A DNA stretch of 64,000 bases from Mesorhizobium onobrychidis (GCF_024707545.1 NZ_CP062229.1:3143501-3207500); one strand, 5' to 3'; numbered from the stretch's first letter, positions 19,390 through 30,680 are shown. The notes: generated from the sequence alone by a model not told the origin. Numbers and translations are program-made.

Positions 19390-20295
19390 ATGGCGCCCAG
19401 GGCAAGTTGGAAAGGTTACCTCAAGCTCAGTCTCGTCAGCTGTCCGGTCCGGCTGTATCCGGCGACGAGCGCCAGCGAGCGGATCAGCTTCAATCAGCTG
19501 CACAAGGACACCCACAACCGCATCAACATGAAGCCGGTCGATCCCGAACTCGGGTTGGTCGAGCGCTCGGACCTGGTCAAGGGCTACGAATACGAAGACA
19601 AGCAGTACATCATCATCGACGATGCCGACCTCGAGGCGGTGCGCATCGAATCCAACCACACGATGAACATCGAGGCCTTTGTCGACGAGCGTTCGGTCGA
19701 CGTGATCTACCAGGACGCGCCGTACTACCTGGCGCCGGATGGCGCGATGGCGGAGGAAACCTTCGCCGTGCTGCGCGAAGCCATGCGCAAGTCCGGCAAG
19801 CTGGCGATCGCCCGGCTGGTGCTGTCCAGCCGCGAGCGCGTGGTGACGATCGGCGCGCGTGAGAACGGCATGTTCGTCTGCACCTTGAGGAACCCGAACG
19901 AAGTGCGCGGCACGGCGGAGTATTTCGGCAACATCCCGGCCGGCAAGCCCGAGCCGGAAATGCTGCAGCTCGCCGAAGCGCTGATCAAGCAGAAGGAAAC
20001 CACCTTCGATCCGAAGAACTACGAGGATCGCTACGAGATCGCGCTGATGGCGATGATCCGCGAGAAGCTCAAGGGCCACAAGCCGATCATCGCCGCCGCC
20101 CCCGAGCGCGGCAACGTCATCAATCTGATGGATGCGCTGAAGGCCAGCCTGTCGCAGTCGGCCAAGCCGCCGGCCAAGAGCAAGAGCAAGGCCGATGAAG
20201 GGGCGAAACCGGCGGCCAAGGGCAAGGCCGCAGCGGCCAAGGAAAATCCGCTCAAGGCCAACCTGCTCAAGGCCGTCGGCAAGAGCAAAGGGTGA
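19390..20295 (+). CDS. ku: Ku protein for non-homologous end joining
   Basis: A 301-residue bacterial Ku. The beta-barrel core (about 1-250) begins MAPRASWKGYLKLSLVSCPV and includes NRINMKPVDPELG and YEYEDKQYIIIDDADLEAVR. A lysine/alanine-rich tail after about 250 (PPAKSKSKADEGAKPAAKGK) is the DNA- or LigD-contacting extension. It dimerises on DNA ends and recruits LigD. Position behind ligD suggests an operon. The last bases overlap the GTG start of the next gene, so that gene is probably coupled to Ku. Confidence 0.96.
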   Translation: MAPRASWKGYLKLSLVSCPVRLYPATSASERISFNQLHKDTHNRINMKPVDPELGLVERSDLVKGYEYEDKQYIIIDDADLEAVRIESNHTMNIEAFVDERSVDVIYQDAPYYLAPDGAMAEETFAVLREAMRKSGKLAIARLVLSSRERVVTIGARENGMFVCTLRNPNEVRGTAEYFGNIPAGKPEPEMLQLAEALIKQKETTFDPKNYEDRYEIALMAMIREKLKGHKPIIAAAPERGNVINLMDALKASLSQSAKPPAKSKSKADEGAKPAAKGKAAAAKENPLKANLLKAVGKSKG

Positions 20296-21395
20296 CAGCG
20301 CCTACCGGTATAACCTCCGGCACCGTCTTCGGCACCATCGGTGCGCTGGCGGCGTTTCCGCTTCGGCTGGCGGCGCGTGAGGTCGAGCGCCAGCAGGGCC
20401 AGTTGCGGCGCGGCGTCACCAGGCGCACCAACCATGTCGTGTTTGGTCGCACGCTTCTGGCCAAGGCAGGCGATGCCGAGATCGAGCGCCGTGCCGATGC
20501 CGAGCGCCGGGCAGGGCGCACCCTTCTCAGCGAAAACGGATTTCTGCGCCTCTTGGGCTTGATGAAGGCGCCGGAGGCCTCGGCGCTGTCACGGCAGTCG
20601 CTCATCGACCAGTCGCGGCTAGCCGCCGTCGATCTCGATCTTTTGTCGCTGTTCGATGCCTTTGAGCATGATCGCGAGCCTTATTCCTTCCGCGACCTTA
20701 TCCTGGCTCGCAAATATGCGGGCCTGATCGCCGGCGGCGCTTCCTGGGGGGCGATCGCCCGCTCCGTCCACCGTTCCGGTCCGGTCGCCTCGCTCACCGC
20801 CAAGTCGCTCGCCGTCGGCTCGCAACACGGCCGTCCTGACGCGATCTACCTGGAGGAGGGGCAGAGCGATCTCGACGGGCAATTGCTGTTCGATCTGGAC
20901 GCGCCTGATGACGACACGCTGGAAGAGTTGTTCGCCGAGGCCGAGGCGGCGGAAGAGGAGGGCCGGCACGACGATGCCGTCGCCCTTTACCAGCGCTGTC
21001 TTTCCATCGATCCAAGCGATGCCATCGCCGCCTTCAACCGCGCCAACTGCCTGCGCGGCGCCGGTCGAGTGAACGAGGCCGCACATGACTATGCCCGCGC
21101 CATAAAGCTCGATCCGGGTTTCGTCGAAGCCTGGTTCAATCTGGCCGGACTGATGAGCGATGAGGGCCGCGTGGCTTCGGCGCGAAGGCATCTCGTCAAG
21201 GCGATCGCGCTGGATGCGAAGTACGCCGATGCGGTGTTCAACCTTGCCAGGCTGGAGTTCGACGCCGGCAATCTCGCCGAGGCGCGGTTGCGCTGGGTGC
21301 GGTATCTTGAGCTCGACGCGGAGTCCGAATGGGCGCGCATCGCGGCCAAGGGAATACAATTCGTCGATTTGCAACTCGCGCGCACGGCGGGGTGA
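20292..21395 (+). CDS. TPR protein with an MerR-like HTH segment
   Basis: A 367-residue protein starting at a GTG that overlaps the ku stop codon. Residues 40-95 are a conserved NHVVFGRTLLAKAGDAEIER / LLSENGFLRLLGL block that resembles a BRCT-like opening. About 120-190 is helix-turn-helix-like in the MerR manner (YSFRDLILARKYAGLIAGGA). The C-terminal 150 residues are TPR repeats (ALYQRCLSIDPSDAIAAFNR, AIKLDPGFVEAWFNLAGLM). Cytoplasmic. Coupling to ku and ligD suggests a role linked to end joining, but this is inference. No close functional precedent is known to me. Confidence 0.75.
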   Translation: MTAPTGITSGTVFGTIGALAAFPLRLAAREVERQQGQLRRGVTRRTNHVVFGRTLLAKAGDAEIERRADAERRAGRTLLSENGFLRLLGLMKAPEASALSRQSLIDQSRLAAVDLDLLSLFDAFEHDREPYSFRDLILARKYAGLIAGGASWGAIARSVHRSGPVASLTAKSLAVGSQHGRPDAIYLEEGQSDLDGQLLFDLDAPDDDTLEELFAEAEAAEEEGRHDDAVALYQRCLSIDPSDAIAAFNRANCLRGAGRVNEAAHDYARAIKLDPGFVEAWFNLAGLMSDEGRVASARRHLVKAIALDAKYADAVFNLARLEFDAGNLAEARLRWVRYLELDAESEWARIAAKGIQFVDLQLARTAG

Positions 21396-21403
21396 GACCA
21401 ATC

Positions 21404-22078
21404 ATGGCGCTCGACGCAAAGACCATTCGAGCGCGAGTTGTCGAAGAGCTCCATACGCGGGTTGGTGAGAGATGGTTCAGGCCAGATAGCGCCAAGCTTG
21501 TTGTCACGTCTGTCGGTAACCTCACCGATTTCGGTATCGAGCTTGATTGCTATACGGACCGCCGATATGGCGAATACGACTGCTCGGTCGCAGCTGTCTT
21601 CAAGTGGAAGAAATTTGCCAAGCTATGGAAGGATTTTGACGCCTGGTACGAGGTCAAGGATCCGAGTTCGGCGCAGTTCAAGACCCGAAGCTCGCGACAG
21701 CTGAACCGACAATTTCTCAGGGTAGGGTTCGATGCTATTGACGGGAATTTTATCAGCGGTCGTGGCCCGTTCTGGGTAGCAAATGAAGGTGATTTGGATG
21801 CCTTCATAAGCCAGTGCGCCGCCGATCTCGATGGCAGGGTTGGCGAATGGATCAGGAGATGGTTCACATGGGCGTCGGCGCTGGATGTGATGGATGGCAA
21901 TTCGCAATTATGCGGGTCATGGCGAGACACCGCATACTTCTGCCTGCTGGAACAAGTTCACGGTCGTGAGGTTGCTTGCAAATGGGCAGGTGACATTGAT
22001 GCGACTGGCTGGCCCGGATTGCTGGCCGCTCAGGTCGAGTATCTCCAGTCACAGGTTTGCGGTGGGGCCTCTGTATAA
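21404..22078 (+). CDS. Hypothetical protein of unknown family
   Basis: A 224-residue soluble protein, MALDAKTIRARVVEELHTRV onward. It is tryptophan- and aspartate-rich (KWKKFAKLWKDFDAWYEVKD; EWIRRWFTWASALDVMDGN) with a central LNRQFLRVGFDAIDGNFISG. No signal peptide, membrane helix or known motif recognised. Base composition is slightly lower in GC than ligD-ku. It starts 8 bases after the TPR gene and may be read with it. Closed downstream by a repeat pair. Confidence 0.7.
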   Translation: MALDAKTIRARVVEELHTRVGERWFRPDSAKLVVTSVGNLTDFGIELDCYTDRRYGEYDCSVAAVFKWKKFAKLWKDFDAWYEVKDPSSAQFKTRSSRQLNRQFLRVGFDAIDGNFISGRGPFWVANEGDLDAFISQCAADLDGRVGEWIRRWFTWASALDVMDGNSQLCGSWRDTAYFCLLEQVHGREVACKWAGDIDATGWPGLLAAQVEYLQSQVCGGASV

Positions 22079-22099
22079 AGGATCGCAATGGTCGCGCTT

Positions 22100-22256
22100 G
22101 AACACCCCCCTCTGGCCTGCCGGCCATCTCCCCCGCAAGGGGGGAGATTGGATGTCGCCATCGTTTTCGCCAATCACCAACGTTGGAAGCTGGGCGGGTC
22201 AGAGCTGCTAATCTCCCCCCTTGCGGGGGAGATGGCCGGCAGGCCAGAGGGGGGTG
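22100..22256. repeat. Inverted pair of palindromic intergenic repeats
   Basis: A minus half then a plus half with the GGCCTGCCGGCC variant of the spacer; both halves share the same variant, which suggests the pair is copied or converted as a unit. It lies between the hypothetical gene and the hydrolase. Confidence 0.9.
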
Positions 22257-22290
22257 GGGCGGAATGCGGCTTCCGCGGGAAGGCCGCTCC

Positions 22291-22935
22291 ATGACGACCT
22301 TCCTCTTCGACGGACCCGACGCCGCCCCCATCACCATCCTTCTCGCTCACGGCGCCGGGGCGCCGATGGACTCGGCTTCGATGGCTGCGACAACCAAAGC
22401 GCTGGCTGCCGCCGGCTTCCGCGTTGCGCGCTTCGAATTCCACTACATGGCCGCCCGCCGCTACGGCCACCGCAAGCCGCCGCCGCGGGCCGAGACGGTG
22501 AACCCCGAATATATCAAGGCGATCGCCGACCTCAGGGCGAAGGGCGTGAAGGGGCCGCTCGTCATCGGCGGCAAGTCGATGGGCGGGCGCGTCGCCTCGA
22601 TGATCGCCGACGAGATGTTTGCCAAGGGCGAGATTTCGGGCCTCGTCTGTCTCGGCTATCCCTTTCACCCACCGGCCAAGCCCGAGCAACTGCGGACCAA
22701 ACATCTCGCCGATCTCAGGACGCCGAGCCTGATCGTCCAAGGCACGCGCGACGAGTTCGGCACCAGGGAAGAGGTCGCGACTTACGGTCTTTCCGATGCC
22801 ATCGAGGTGATCTGGCTTGAGGACGGCGACCACGACCTGAGGCCGCGTAAGGCGATCTCCGGCTTTTCAACGGCCGATCATCTGAAGACGCTGGCCGAGA
22901 CGGTGAAGGCGTGGACCGGGCGCATCGTTTGCTGA
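22291..22935 (+). CDS. Alpha/beta hydrolase (KANL3/Tex30-like)
   Basis: A 214-residue small alpha/beta hydrolase. The oxyanion region [13 protein letters not shown] (about 15-27), the nucleophile elbow [11 protein letters not shown] (Ser in GKSMGG, near 95), the acid in VQGTRDEFG and the His in DGDHDLRP form a full triad. This subfamily is widespread, cytoplasmic, and has no settled substrate. The start overlaps the end of the repeat pair. Exonuclease III follows 7 bases later, so the two are co-transcribed. Confidence 0.88.
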   Translation: MTTFLFDGPDAAPITILLAHGAGAPMDSASMAATTKALAAAGFRVARFEFHYMAARRYGHRKPPPRAETVNPEYIKAIADLRAKGVKGPLVIGGKSMGGRVASMIADEMFAKGEISGLVCLGYPFHPPAKPEQLRTKHLADLRTPSLIVQGTRDEFGTREEVATYGLSDAIEVIWLEDGDHDLRPRKAISGFSTADHLKTLAETVKAWTGRIVC

Positions 22936-22942
22936 CGCCGGC

Positions 22943-23713
22943 ATGAAGATCGCCTCCTTCAACATCAACAACATCAACAGCCGGCTGCAAAACCTGCTGG
23001 CCTGGCTGGCTGTCGCCAAGCCCGACATCGTCTGCCTGCAGGAGCTGAAGGCAAGGGAGACACAGTTTCCGCGCACAGCACTCGCCGCCGCCGGCTATGG
23101 CGCGGTCTGGGTGGGGCAGCCGACCTGGAACGGCGTCGCCATACTCGCGCGGGGTTCAGAACCCGTTCTGACCCGCGAGGCGCTGCCCGGCGACGACAGC
23201 GACCAGCAGGCCCGCTACATCGAGGCGGCGGTCAACGGCATCGTCGTCGCCTGCCTCTATGCGCCGAACGGCAACCCGCAGCCCGGCCCGAAATTCACCT
23301 ATAAGCTGGCCTGGCACGAGCGCCTGAACGCGCATGCCGCAGAACTGTTCGACACCGGCCTGCCGGTGGTACTGGCCGGCGACTACAACATCGTGCCCGA
23401 GCCGCGCGACATCTACCCGACCCGCTCCTATGACGACAATGCGCTGGTGCAGCCGGAAAGCCGCGCCGCCTTCGCAGCACTGCTCGACCAGGGCTGGACC
23501 GACGCGCTGCGCAAGAAGCACCCTAAGGACACGCTCTACACATTCTGGGATTATCGCCGCAACCGCTGGCAGCGCGACGCCGGCCTGCGGCTCGACCATA
23601 TATTGCTCAGCAAAAAGCTGGCGCGCCGGCTGGCCGGTGCCGGCATCGACCGCGACGTGCGCGGCGAGACCGGCGCCAGCGACCACGCGCCGGTGTGGGT
23701 GGAATTGCGGTGA
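22943..23713 (+). CDS. xthA: Exodeoxyribonuclease III
   Basis: A 256-residue Mg-dependent AP endonuclease/3' exonuclease of the EEP family. Motifs in order: MKIASFNINNINSRL (N-terminal strand with the catalytic Asn), CLQELKA (metal-binding Glu), the GDYNIVPEPRDIYP block (Asp/Asn) and the terminal ASDHAPVWVEL (Asp-His pair). It incises abasic sites in base-excision repair. Full length for the family. Placed just behind a hydrolase gene and followed directly by a hairpin repeat that may end the transcript. Confidence 0.96.
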   Translation: MKIASFNINNINSRLQNLLAWLAVAKPDIVCLQELKARETQFPRTALAAAGYGAVWVGQPTWNGVAILARGSEPVLTREALPGDDSDQQARYIEAAVNGIVVACLYAPNGNPQPGPKFTYKLAWHERLNAHAAELFDTGLPVVLAGDYNIVPEPRDIYPTRSYDDNALVQPESRAAFAALLDQGWTDALRKKHPKDTLYTFWDYRRNRWQRDAGLRLDHILLSKKLARRLAGAGIDRDVRGETGASDHAPVWVELR

Positions 23714-23717
23714 GGGT

Positions 23718-23757
23718 GGAGCCAATCTCCCCCCAAGTTGTGGGGGAGATTGGCTCC
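23718..23757. repeat. Short palindrome of the main repeat family after xthA
   Basis: GGAGCCAATCTCCCC on the left matches GGGGAGATTGGCTCC on the right, forming a 15-bp stem with a short loop, beginning 5 bases after the xthA stop. A trimmed copy of the intergenic repeat that is well placed to act as a transcript end. Confidence 0.85.
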
Positions 23758-23837
23758 TATCAGACGGGCATCGACAAGCCCGGGGCTGACCGGCATCATT
23801 GCGGGCGAAGCGGAAAGCGGCCCGAGGGGGGAGCCCA

Positions 23838-25317
23838 ATGAACAGGTTTGTCGACAGGCTGCTCGCGGTGCTGCTGCTGGCGATCGGCATGCTCTGCTTC
23901 ACACGTGTGTATTTCGTGGTGGGCGGCGAGGGCGCCGGCGACGCTTTCGCCTCCATGCGCCTGGCTTTTTTCGGAGCGGCGGGCGCTGTCTCAGCCCTTG
24001 CAGCCCTGCTGTTCTGGGCCGGCCTGTTGCCGGGCCGATCGACGCTCGATCCGAAGACGCCGCTGTTCGGCAGAGGCGCCGAAACGCAACCCGGCGGACG
24101 ACCACGCCTGCGGCAGCTCTTCGTCGTCGTTCCGTTCCTTGCCGTACTCGCTCTGGTGGCCGACCAGCTCGGCCCTTGGTCGCGACAGCCACAGGACGCC
24201 GGCAAAAGCCTGACCGCCGAGCAACCCGCGCCGGGGCCGCCGAAGGGCGAAGACGTCGCCAGCGCGGAACCGGCACAGCCGCCGGCTCCTGCCTCGCCAT
24301 CAGAGGTCGCGCTTGCCCCACCACTCTCACCGCCGGAGGCTGCTCCAGCCCCGGCTCCGCCACCGCAGACTGTTGCGCCGCTGCCCCAGGCGCTGCCGCC
24401 GCAGCCGACGCAGCCCGACGGCCACCGCGAGCCCGTCGTCTGGCTGGCGGTGGCGCCCGACGGGCACTCGATCCTAAGCGCCAGTACCGACCGCACGATC
24501 AAGCTCTGGGATATCGACGGCAAGCGCCTGCTCCGCACTCTCGGCGTCCACAAGGACATGGCGCGGACAGCGCTTTTCCTGCCCGATGGGGCGCGGGCGC
24601 TGACGGCCGGCGACGGATGGCGAGATCGTGCTGCGCCAGCTCTCCGATGGCGCTGTGCTGCATGTATTCTCGTCAGGCCAGAACGGTGGTGTCAACAAGC
24701 TCGCGATCAGTCCCGACGGCAAACGTGCGGTCAGCGGGCACGACACCGGCAGGGTCATCGTCTGGGATATCGAGAAAGGCTCGGTGCTGCATGTGATGCC
24801 GGGGCACGACTGGTCGATCAGCGGGATCGCCGTCTCGCCCGACGGCACACGCGCGATCAGCGGCAGTATCGAGGGCACGCTGAAGCTATGGGACATCGGC
24901 ACCGGCAAGCAGCTGCGCAGCTGGCACGGGCATGAGCGCGGCCCCTATGGGATCGTGTTCATGGCCGACGGGCGCCATCTGATCACCGGCAGCGGCGATT
25001 ATACGATCAAGCTCTGGGACCTCGACAGCGGCCGCGAAGTCCGCCGCCTCGAGGGCCATTCGGGTACGGTCTATGCGCTGGCGCTGTCGGCCGACGGCAA
25101 GCGGCTGCTGTCCGGCTCGCTCGACGGCACGGCACGGCTGTGGGACATGGAAACCGGCAGTGAGACCGCGCTGTTCGACAGCCGGTCCGGTCCAGTCTAC
25201 GCCGTGGCGTTCGCCGCCGACGGCACGGTGCTGACCGGCGGCTACGACCGCACCATCCGGGACTGGCCGGCCGGCGGCGGTGATGCGGTGGCGCTGTTCC
25301 CGGGCGCGCCGGAGTGA
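23838..25317 (+). pseudogene. Membrane-anchored WD40-repeat protein with a frameshift
   Basis: The N-terminus has two or three hydrophobic segments (MNRFVDRLLAVLLLAIGMLC; LFVVVPFLAVLALVADQL), then a long Pro/Ala linker, then WD40 repeats ending in KLWDIDG, VIVWDIEKG, KLWDIGTG, KLWDLDSG and RLWDMETG. At about 24611-24616 an extra G (GACGGATGGC instead of GACGATGGC) breaks the frame inside the second blade; removing it restores a continuous protein of about 492 residues. The propeller would lie on one face of the inner membrane and bind partners. Real decay or base-call error cannot be decided here. Confidence 0.75.
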
Positions 25318-25378
25318 TGTGCGAAGGTGGCGCGCGACGCTCGACGTTACAGAAAGGAGCGCCGCCGCCGACGCTGCC

Positions 25379-25564
25379 AATCTCCCCCCTCGTGGGGGAG
25401 ATGCCCGGCAGGGCAGAGGGGGGCGCGAAGGATCGCCAGCCTTTGCTCTAACTCATTCTCAACCAGGAACCAGTCTGCGGGCGTTGCTACGAATGGTTGA
25501 CAGGCCGGCGGGACAGCGCCCCCCTCTGTCCTGCCGGACATCTCCCCCACAAGGGGGGAGATCG
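25379..25564. repeat. Outward pair of palindromic intergenic repeats
   Basis: A plus half at 25379-25430 and a minus half at 25507-25564. The order is opposite to the other pairs: here the hairpin ends face outward. The gap between them (about 75 bp) has no gene. Confidence 0.9.
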
Positions 25565-25649
25565 GCTGTCACGGCCGCCTCGCCGAAACCCCTTTACGGC
25601 ATCGGTTTTCGAGGCCAATACCGCCTGAAGACCAAGCGTTGGGGACACC

Positions 25650-27659
25650 ATGACCAATCTCCACATCGTCGAGGCGTCGATCGAACAGCTGCGGCGGGCG
25701 CTGGAGGCTGGCACGGTCACTAGCGTCGAGCTGGTCGGCGCCTGTCTGCGCAGGATCGCCAGATATGACCGGCATGGCATCGCCCTCAATGCCGTTCCCG
25801 TGCTCAATCCCAAGATGTTCGAGGAGGCCGCCGCGTCCGACCGGCGCCGCAGGAATGGTGCGACGCTCGGGCCGTTGGATGGCATCCCCTATACCGCCAA
25901 GGACAGCTACAAGGTGGCGGGCTTGTCGGTGGCCGCCGGCTCGCCGGCCTTCGAGCATCTCACGGCCAACGAGGACGCCTTCACCATTGCGCGGCTGCGG
26001 GCCGGCGGCGCGGTGCTGATCGGGCTGACCAACATGCCGCCGATGGCCAATGGCGGCATGCAGCGCGGCGTCTACGGCCGGGCGGAAAGCCCCTACAATG
26101 CCGAATACCTGACCGCGGCCTTCGCGTCGGGCTCGTCGAATGGTTCCGGCACCGCGACCGCCGCCAGCTTCGCCGCCTTCGGGCTCGGCGAGGAGACATG
26201 GTCGTCCGGCCGGGCGCCGGCGTCGAACAATGCGCTGGTCGCCTACACGCCGTCGCGCGGCATCATTTCCGTGCGCGGCAACTGGCCGCTGGTGCCGACG
26301 ATGGACGTGGTGGTGCCGCATACGCGCAGCGTGGCCGACATGCTCGAACTGCTCGACGTGATCGTCGCCGACGACCCCGACACAAGAGGCGATTTCTGGC
26401 GCGCGCAGCCCTGGGTGGCGCTGCCGAAGAGCTCGGCCGTGCGGCCGCCGCGCTACACCGGGCTCGAGCTGGAGGGGGCGCTGCAAGGCGTGCGGCTCGG
26501 CGTGCCCCGCATGTATATCGGCCGCGATATGGAGGCCGACGTTCCGATCCGCGCGTCGGTGCTCGACCTGTGGGAGCAGGCGGCGGCTGATCTGCGGCGG
26601 CTCGGCGCTGATGTGGTCGAGGTCGATTTTCCCGTCGTCTCCAACTACGAGCGCGACCGGCCGGGCACCAAAAACATGGTCGATCGCGGGCTGGTTCCGG
26701 AAGGATTCGCCGAGCGCGAGATCTGGGACCTGTGCGTCTTCGCCTGGGACGATTTCCTGCGCGCCAATGCCGACCCGGCCATCCCCGATCTCGCCTCGGT
26801 CGACGGCGCAAAAATCTTTCCGCAGCCGCCGGGCACGCTGCCGGACCGCTACCAAGACAGCTTCGATGTGGCGGAATATGTCGAACGGGCCAAGCGCGGC
26901 GTCACGCCATTCCTGGCCATTCCCGAGCTGGAGGCCGGCCTGAAAGGCCTGGAGGCGACGCGGCGCATCGACTTCGAGGATTGGCTCGACGCACAAGGGC
27001 TCGACGCAGTGGTGTTTCCCGCCGTCGCCGATGTCGGTCCGGCCGATGCGGATGTAAACGAGACTTCCGCAGCGCTGGCGTGGCGCAACGGCACCTGGGT
27101 CGCCAATGGCAATCTGGTGTGGCGCCATCTCGGTATTCCGACCGTCACCGTGCCGATGGGCACGATGGCCGATATCGGCATGCCGGTCGGCCTCACCTTC
27201 GCCGGCAAGGCCTATAACGACACCAAGCTGCTGCGGCTGGCCGGAGACTTCGAGCGTTTTGGCCAGCGCCGCAACCGCCCGCCGCGCACGCCGGAGCTTC
27301 CCGACGATGTTTTTTCCGCCCGGCCTTTCGCCCGCCGGCCCGCCGAGGCGCTGCCGCTCACCGTCGCGCTTGCCGCCGAGACGCGCCATGCGGGTGATCA
27401 GGACGAGATAACCATCACGCTTGATGTGCATGGCGAGGCCAGAGCCGAGATCAGCGTGAAAGTCCATGTCAACGGCGAGCCCATTCGCATGCAGCGGACC
27501 GGCGCGCGCTTCGCCGGGCGTGCGGTCGTACCGGCCAACGAGCATGAGAGGATCCACAGCGTCTGGCGCGGCTCATACGGCTCGATCGTCACTGCTATCG
27601 TGCGGCTAGCGGGCGGGAGCGCGGCCGGCGCCTACGCGGTGACCGGTGGAATTGGATGA
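25650..27659 (+). CDS. Amidase-signature family protein with C-terminal extension
   Basis: A 669-residue protein. Residues 1-530 are an amidase-signature enzyme: PLDGIPYTAKDSYKVAG (catalytic Lys of the Ser-cisSer-Lys triad, near 81), then the Gly/Ser loop ASGSSNGSGTATAASFAAFG (about 158-177) with ETWSSGRAPAS. Note WSSGR in place of the usual GTDTGGSIR, so the loop is divergent. The last 130 residues add a beta-rich domain not in classical amidases. It hydrolyses an amide or ester; substrate unknown. No signal peptide. Single gene between repeats and a small secreted protein on the other strand. Confidence 0.85.
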   Translation: MTNLHIVEASIEQLRRALEAGTVTSVELVGACLRRIARYDRHGIALNAVPVLNPKMFEEAAASDRRRRNGATLGPLDGIPYTAKDSYKVAGLSVAAGSPAFEHLTANEDAFTIARLRAGGAVLIGLTNMPPMANGGMQRGVYGRAESPYNAEYLTAAFASGSSNGSGTATAASFAAFGLGEETWSSGRAPASNNALVAYTPSRGIISVRGNWPLVPTMDVVVPHTRSVADMLELLDVIVADDPDTRGDFWRAQPWVALPKSSAVRPPRYTGLELEGALQGVRLGVPRMYIGRDMEADVPIRASVLDLWEQAAADLRRLGADVVEVDFPVVSNYERDRPGTKNMVDRGLVPEGFAEREIWDLCVFAWDDFLRANADPAIPDLASVDGAKIFPQPPGTLPDRYQDSFDVAEYVERAKRGVTPFLAIPELEAGLKGLEATRRIDFEDWLDAQGLDAVVFPAVADVGPADADVNETSAALAWRNGTWVANGNLVWRHLGIPTVTVPMGTMADIGMPVGLTFAGKAYNDTKLLRLAGDFERFGQRRNRPPRTPELPDDVFSARPFARRPAEALPLTVALAAETRHAGDQDEITITLDVHGEARAEISVKVHVNGEPIRMQRTGARFAGRAVVPANEHERIHSVWRGSYGSIVTAIVRLAGGSAAGAYAVTGGIG

Positions 27660-27721
27660 CCACCGCGCTTCGCCTTGTGCTGCGGCATGCAGCACGTCTG
27701 CGGCCAGTCCCTCAATCCGCG

Positions 27722-28051
27722 TCAGTCCGGGTTGCAGGGGTCGGCCTTGGCCGCCGCTGTCTTTTCACCCTCCTGCTGCGCCTCGACATCCTGCTGCGAA
27801 GTGGCAAGGTTTTTATCGCCACCGGCTTCCTGGTTGGCAAGCGGCATGGTGTTGGCGTCCTTATTGGCCGGGCCGCCCTCTACCCTGTTACCGGTATTCG
27901 CGTCGGTTTCGAGCGGCGCACGCGTTGCGTCTTTTGCGATGCCCGATTGAGCTTCGATCGATGCGGTCGTCTCATGGCAGGTGGCGCTTGCCGTGCCGGC
28001 ACTCAGGCCGATCATAGAGGTGGCGAGCAAAATAGCGGTAAGCGTCTTCAT
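27722..28051 (-). CDS. Small secreted hypothetical protein
   Basis: A 109-residue protein with a signal peptide (MKTLTAILLATSMIGLSAGT, cleavage near ASATC). The mature part is hydrophilic and low complexity: IEAQSGIAKDATRAPLETDA, then GPANKDANTMPLANQEAGGD, ending in two acidic Gln/Ala stretches. Two cysteines remain in the mature protein. This type is common in rhizobia and is probably disordered in the periplasm. No function known. Convergent with the amidase gene. Confidence 0.7.
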   Translation of the reverse strand: MKTLTAILLATSMIGLSAGTASATCHETTASIEAQSGIAKDATRAPLETDANTGNRVEGGPANKDANTMPLANQEAGGDKNLATSQQDVEAQQEGEKTAAAKADPCNPD

Positions 28052-28326
28052 CTCATGTTTGAGGCTGTCTTTCTAAACTGCCGGCACTATCTGAGGTTCC
28101 GCTAATTCGGTTCGAACCTCGAAACGGAACGATCAGCGGGTCCTTCCGGACCGGGAGCCAAGTAATTCGTAAACCAAAAGTTGTGCCGGCGCAGCCGTTA
28201 CTCGACATGGTACTTGCGTCACCCCTAAAATAATGAGATGCTGGTTTTGGGTTATTGGGTAACGAGTGTTGGGGTAGGGAGAAGGCGTCTCGACTGTCGT
28301 AAGTTCCGGGACGGCTTTGAGAATTC

Positions 28327-28572
28327 ATGAAACTCCTGCGGTTCCTGGTGGGCATCCTCACCATGTCGTCTGTCGTGGCGATTTCGACTTATTGGGCAAC
28401 GGGTTCAATCTGGAAGGCGACCGGCGGGATGATCATTGCCTTGATCGTTTTGCAGGTTGGGTATTTTGTCTGCCTCCTCTGGGCGGCCTATAGGCCCGGC
28501 GCGGAAGCCGCAGGAGCTGATCCCCCTGAGAGTATTGACTGGCTCGACCATGGAACTGGTGTCCGGCTCTAG
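28327..28572 (+). CDS. ExoX-like exopolysaccharide-repressor family protein
   Basis: An 81-residue inner-membrane protein: MKLLRFLVGILTMSSVVAIS, then TYWATGSIWKATGG, then a second helix IIALIVLQVGYFVCLLWAAY. The pattern FLVG...STYxATGSIWKA...LQVGYF matches rhizobial ExoX-type proteins, small membrane proteins that lower exopolysaccharide output in Sinorhizobium. A second copy lies at 46582-46773. Both share the leader TCCGGGACGGC just before the start. No exo biosynthesis genes are in this window, so the role here is inferred. Confidence 0.65.
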   Translation: MKLLRFLVGILTMSSVVAISTYWATGSIWKATGGMIIALIVLQVGYFVCLLWAAYRPGAEAAGADPPESIDWLDHGTGVRL

Positions 28573-28854
28573 AGCGTTTGCAGCCAAGTGGAATCACTTG
28601 GTGTCGTAATAGATGGAGCGGGATGCCAGTTTAGTTTGAACGCATCCGCTCTAGCTGAGACCGGAACCGAAGGCCATCAGTTCGAGACCGGTCCGTTCCG
28701 GGAATGTCCATTGGACGTCCCGCAGGGTCAGCCAACCATATATATCAGCCCGGTTCGGACCATTTGGCACGCAACCTCATGCTTTGCGGGCTTCCGCAGG
28801 CGCGGCCTACCGCGTATTGGCGCGGGGAAACTCCCTTGGGCACGCGTGAAAAGC
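28573..28854. repeat. Structured intergenic stretch after the ExoX-like gene
   Basis: It holds a palindrome CCAAGTG-GAAT-CACTTGG (28584-28601), an inverted repeat GAGCGGGATGC/GCATCCGCTC (about 28616-28655), and at about 28693-28757 a block containing ATTGGACGTCCCG and CAACCATATATAT. That block recurs, diverged, at 46912-46975 downstream of the second ExoX-like gene. The first hairpins could end the exoX-like transcript. The last block could be a promoter or small-RNA region. Confidence 0.6.
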
Positions 28855-30477
<1,623 letters not shown>

Positions 30478-30507
30478 GCCTGCCGTGAGGGCGCAAAAGG
30501 AGCGGCC

Positions 30508-30613
30508 CGGCGTCGTGGGCCTGAGGGGGGCGGGACTGGCGCCGAGCCTAACCGGTTGGGGGGGTAGATCACCGGCCACATAAATACATACGCTTAAGCT
30601 AATGTAAGCGCAA
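30508..30613. repeat. Dispersed 100-bp repeat, copy 1
   Basis: A block starting GGCGTCG, with ACTGGCGCCGAGCCTAACCG in the middle and CAAGCTAATG or TTAAGCTAATG near the end. It recurs in the same orientation at 55494-55590. Here it follows the ABC-F gene and precedes a degraded copy of that gene's tail. AAGCTAATG occurs twice in this copy. Confidence 0.8.
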
Positions 30614-30680
30614 GCTAATGTTATGCGTTAGCGCTTTCCGGCGGTTGTTTCTAATCAATGGATGTTTCCGGCCGGCCGCT

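Noticed and set aside
25569..27557. 662-residue minus-strand frame opposite the amidase
   Set aside because: Antisense shadow of a strong gene; histidine/arginine-rich, no motif.
28741..28760. Sigma-54 promoter at TGGCACGCAACC
   Set aside because: TGGCAC is present at about 28770 but the TTGC half is not at the required spacing.
28588..28854. N-terminal extension of the ABC-F protein
   Set aside because: The extra 89 codons cross hairpins and a repeat block; the family begins at ATG 28855.
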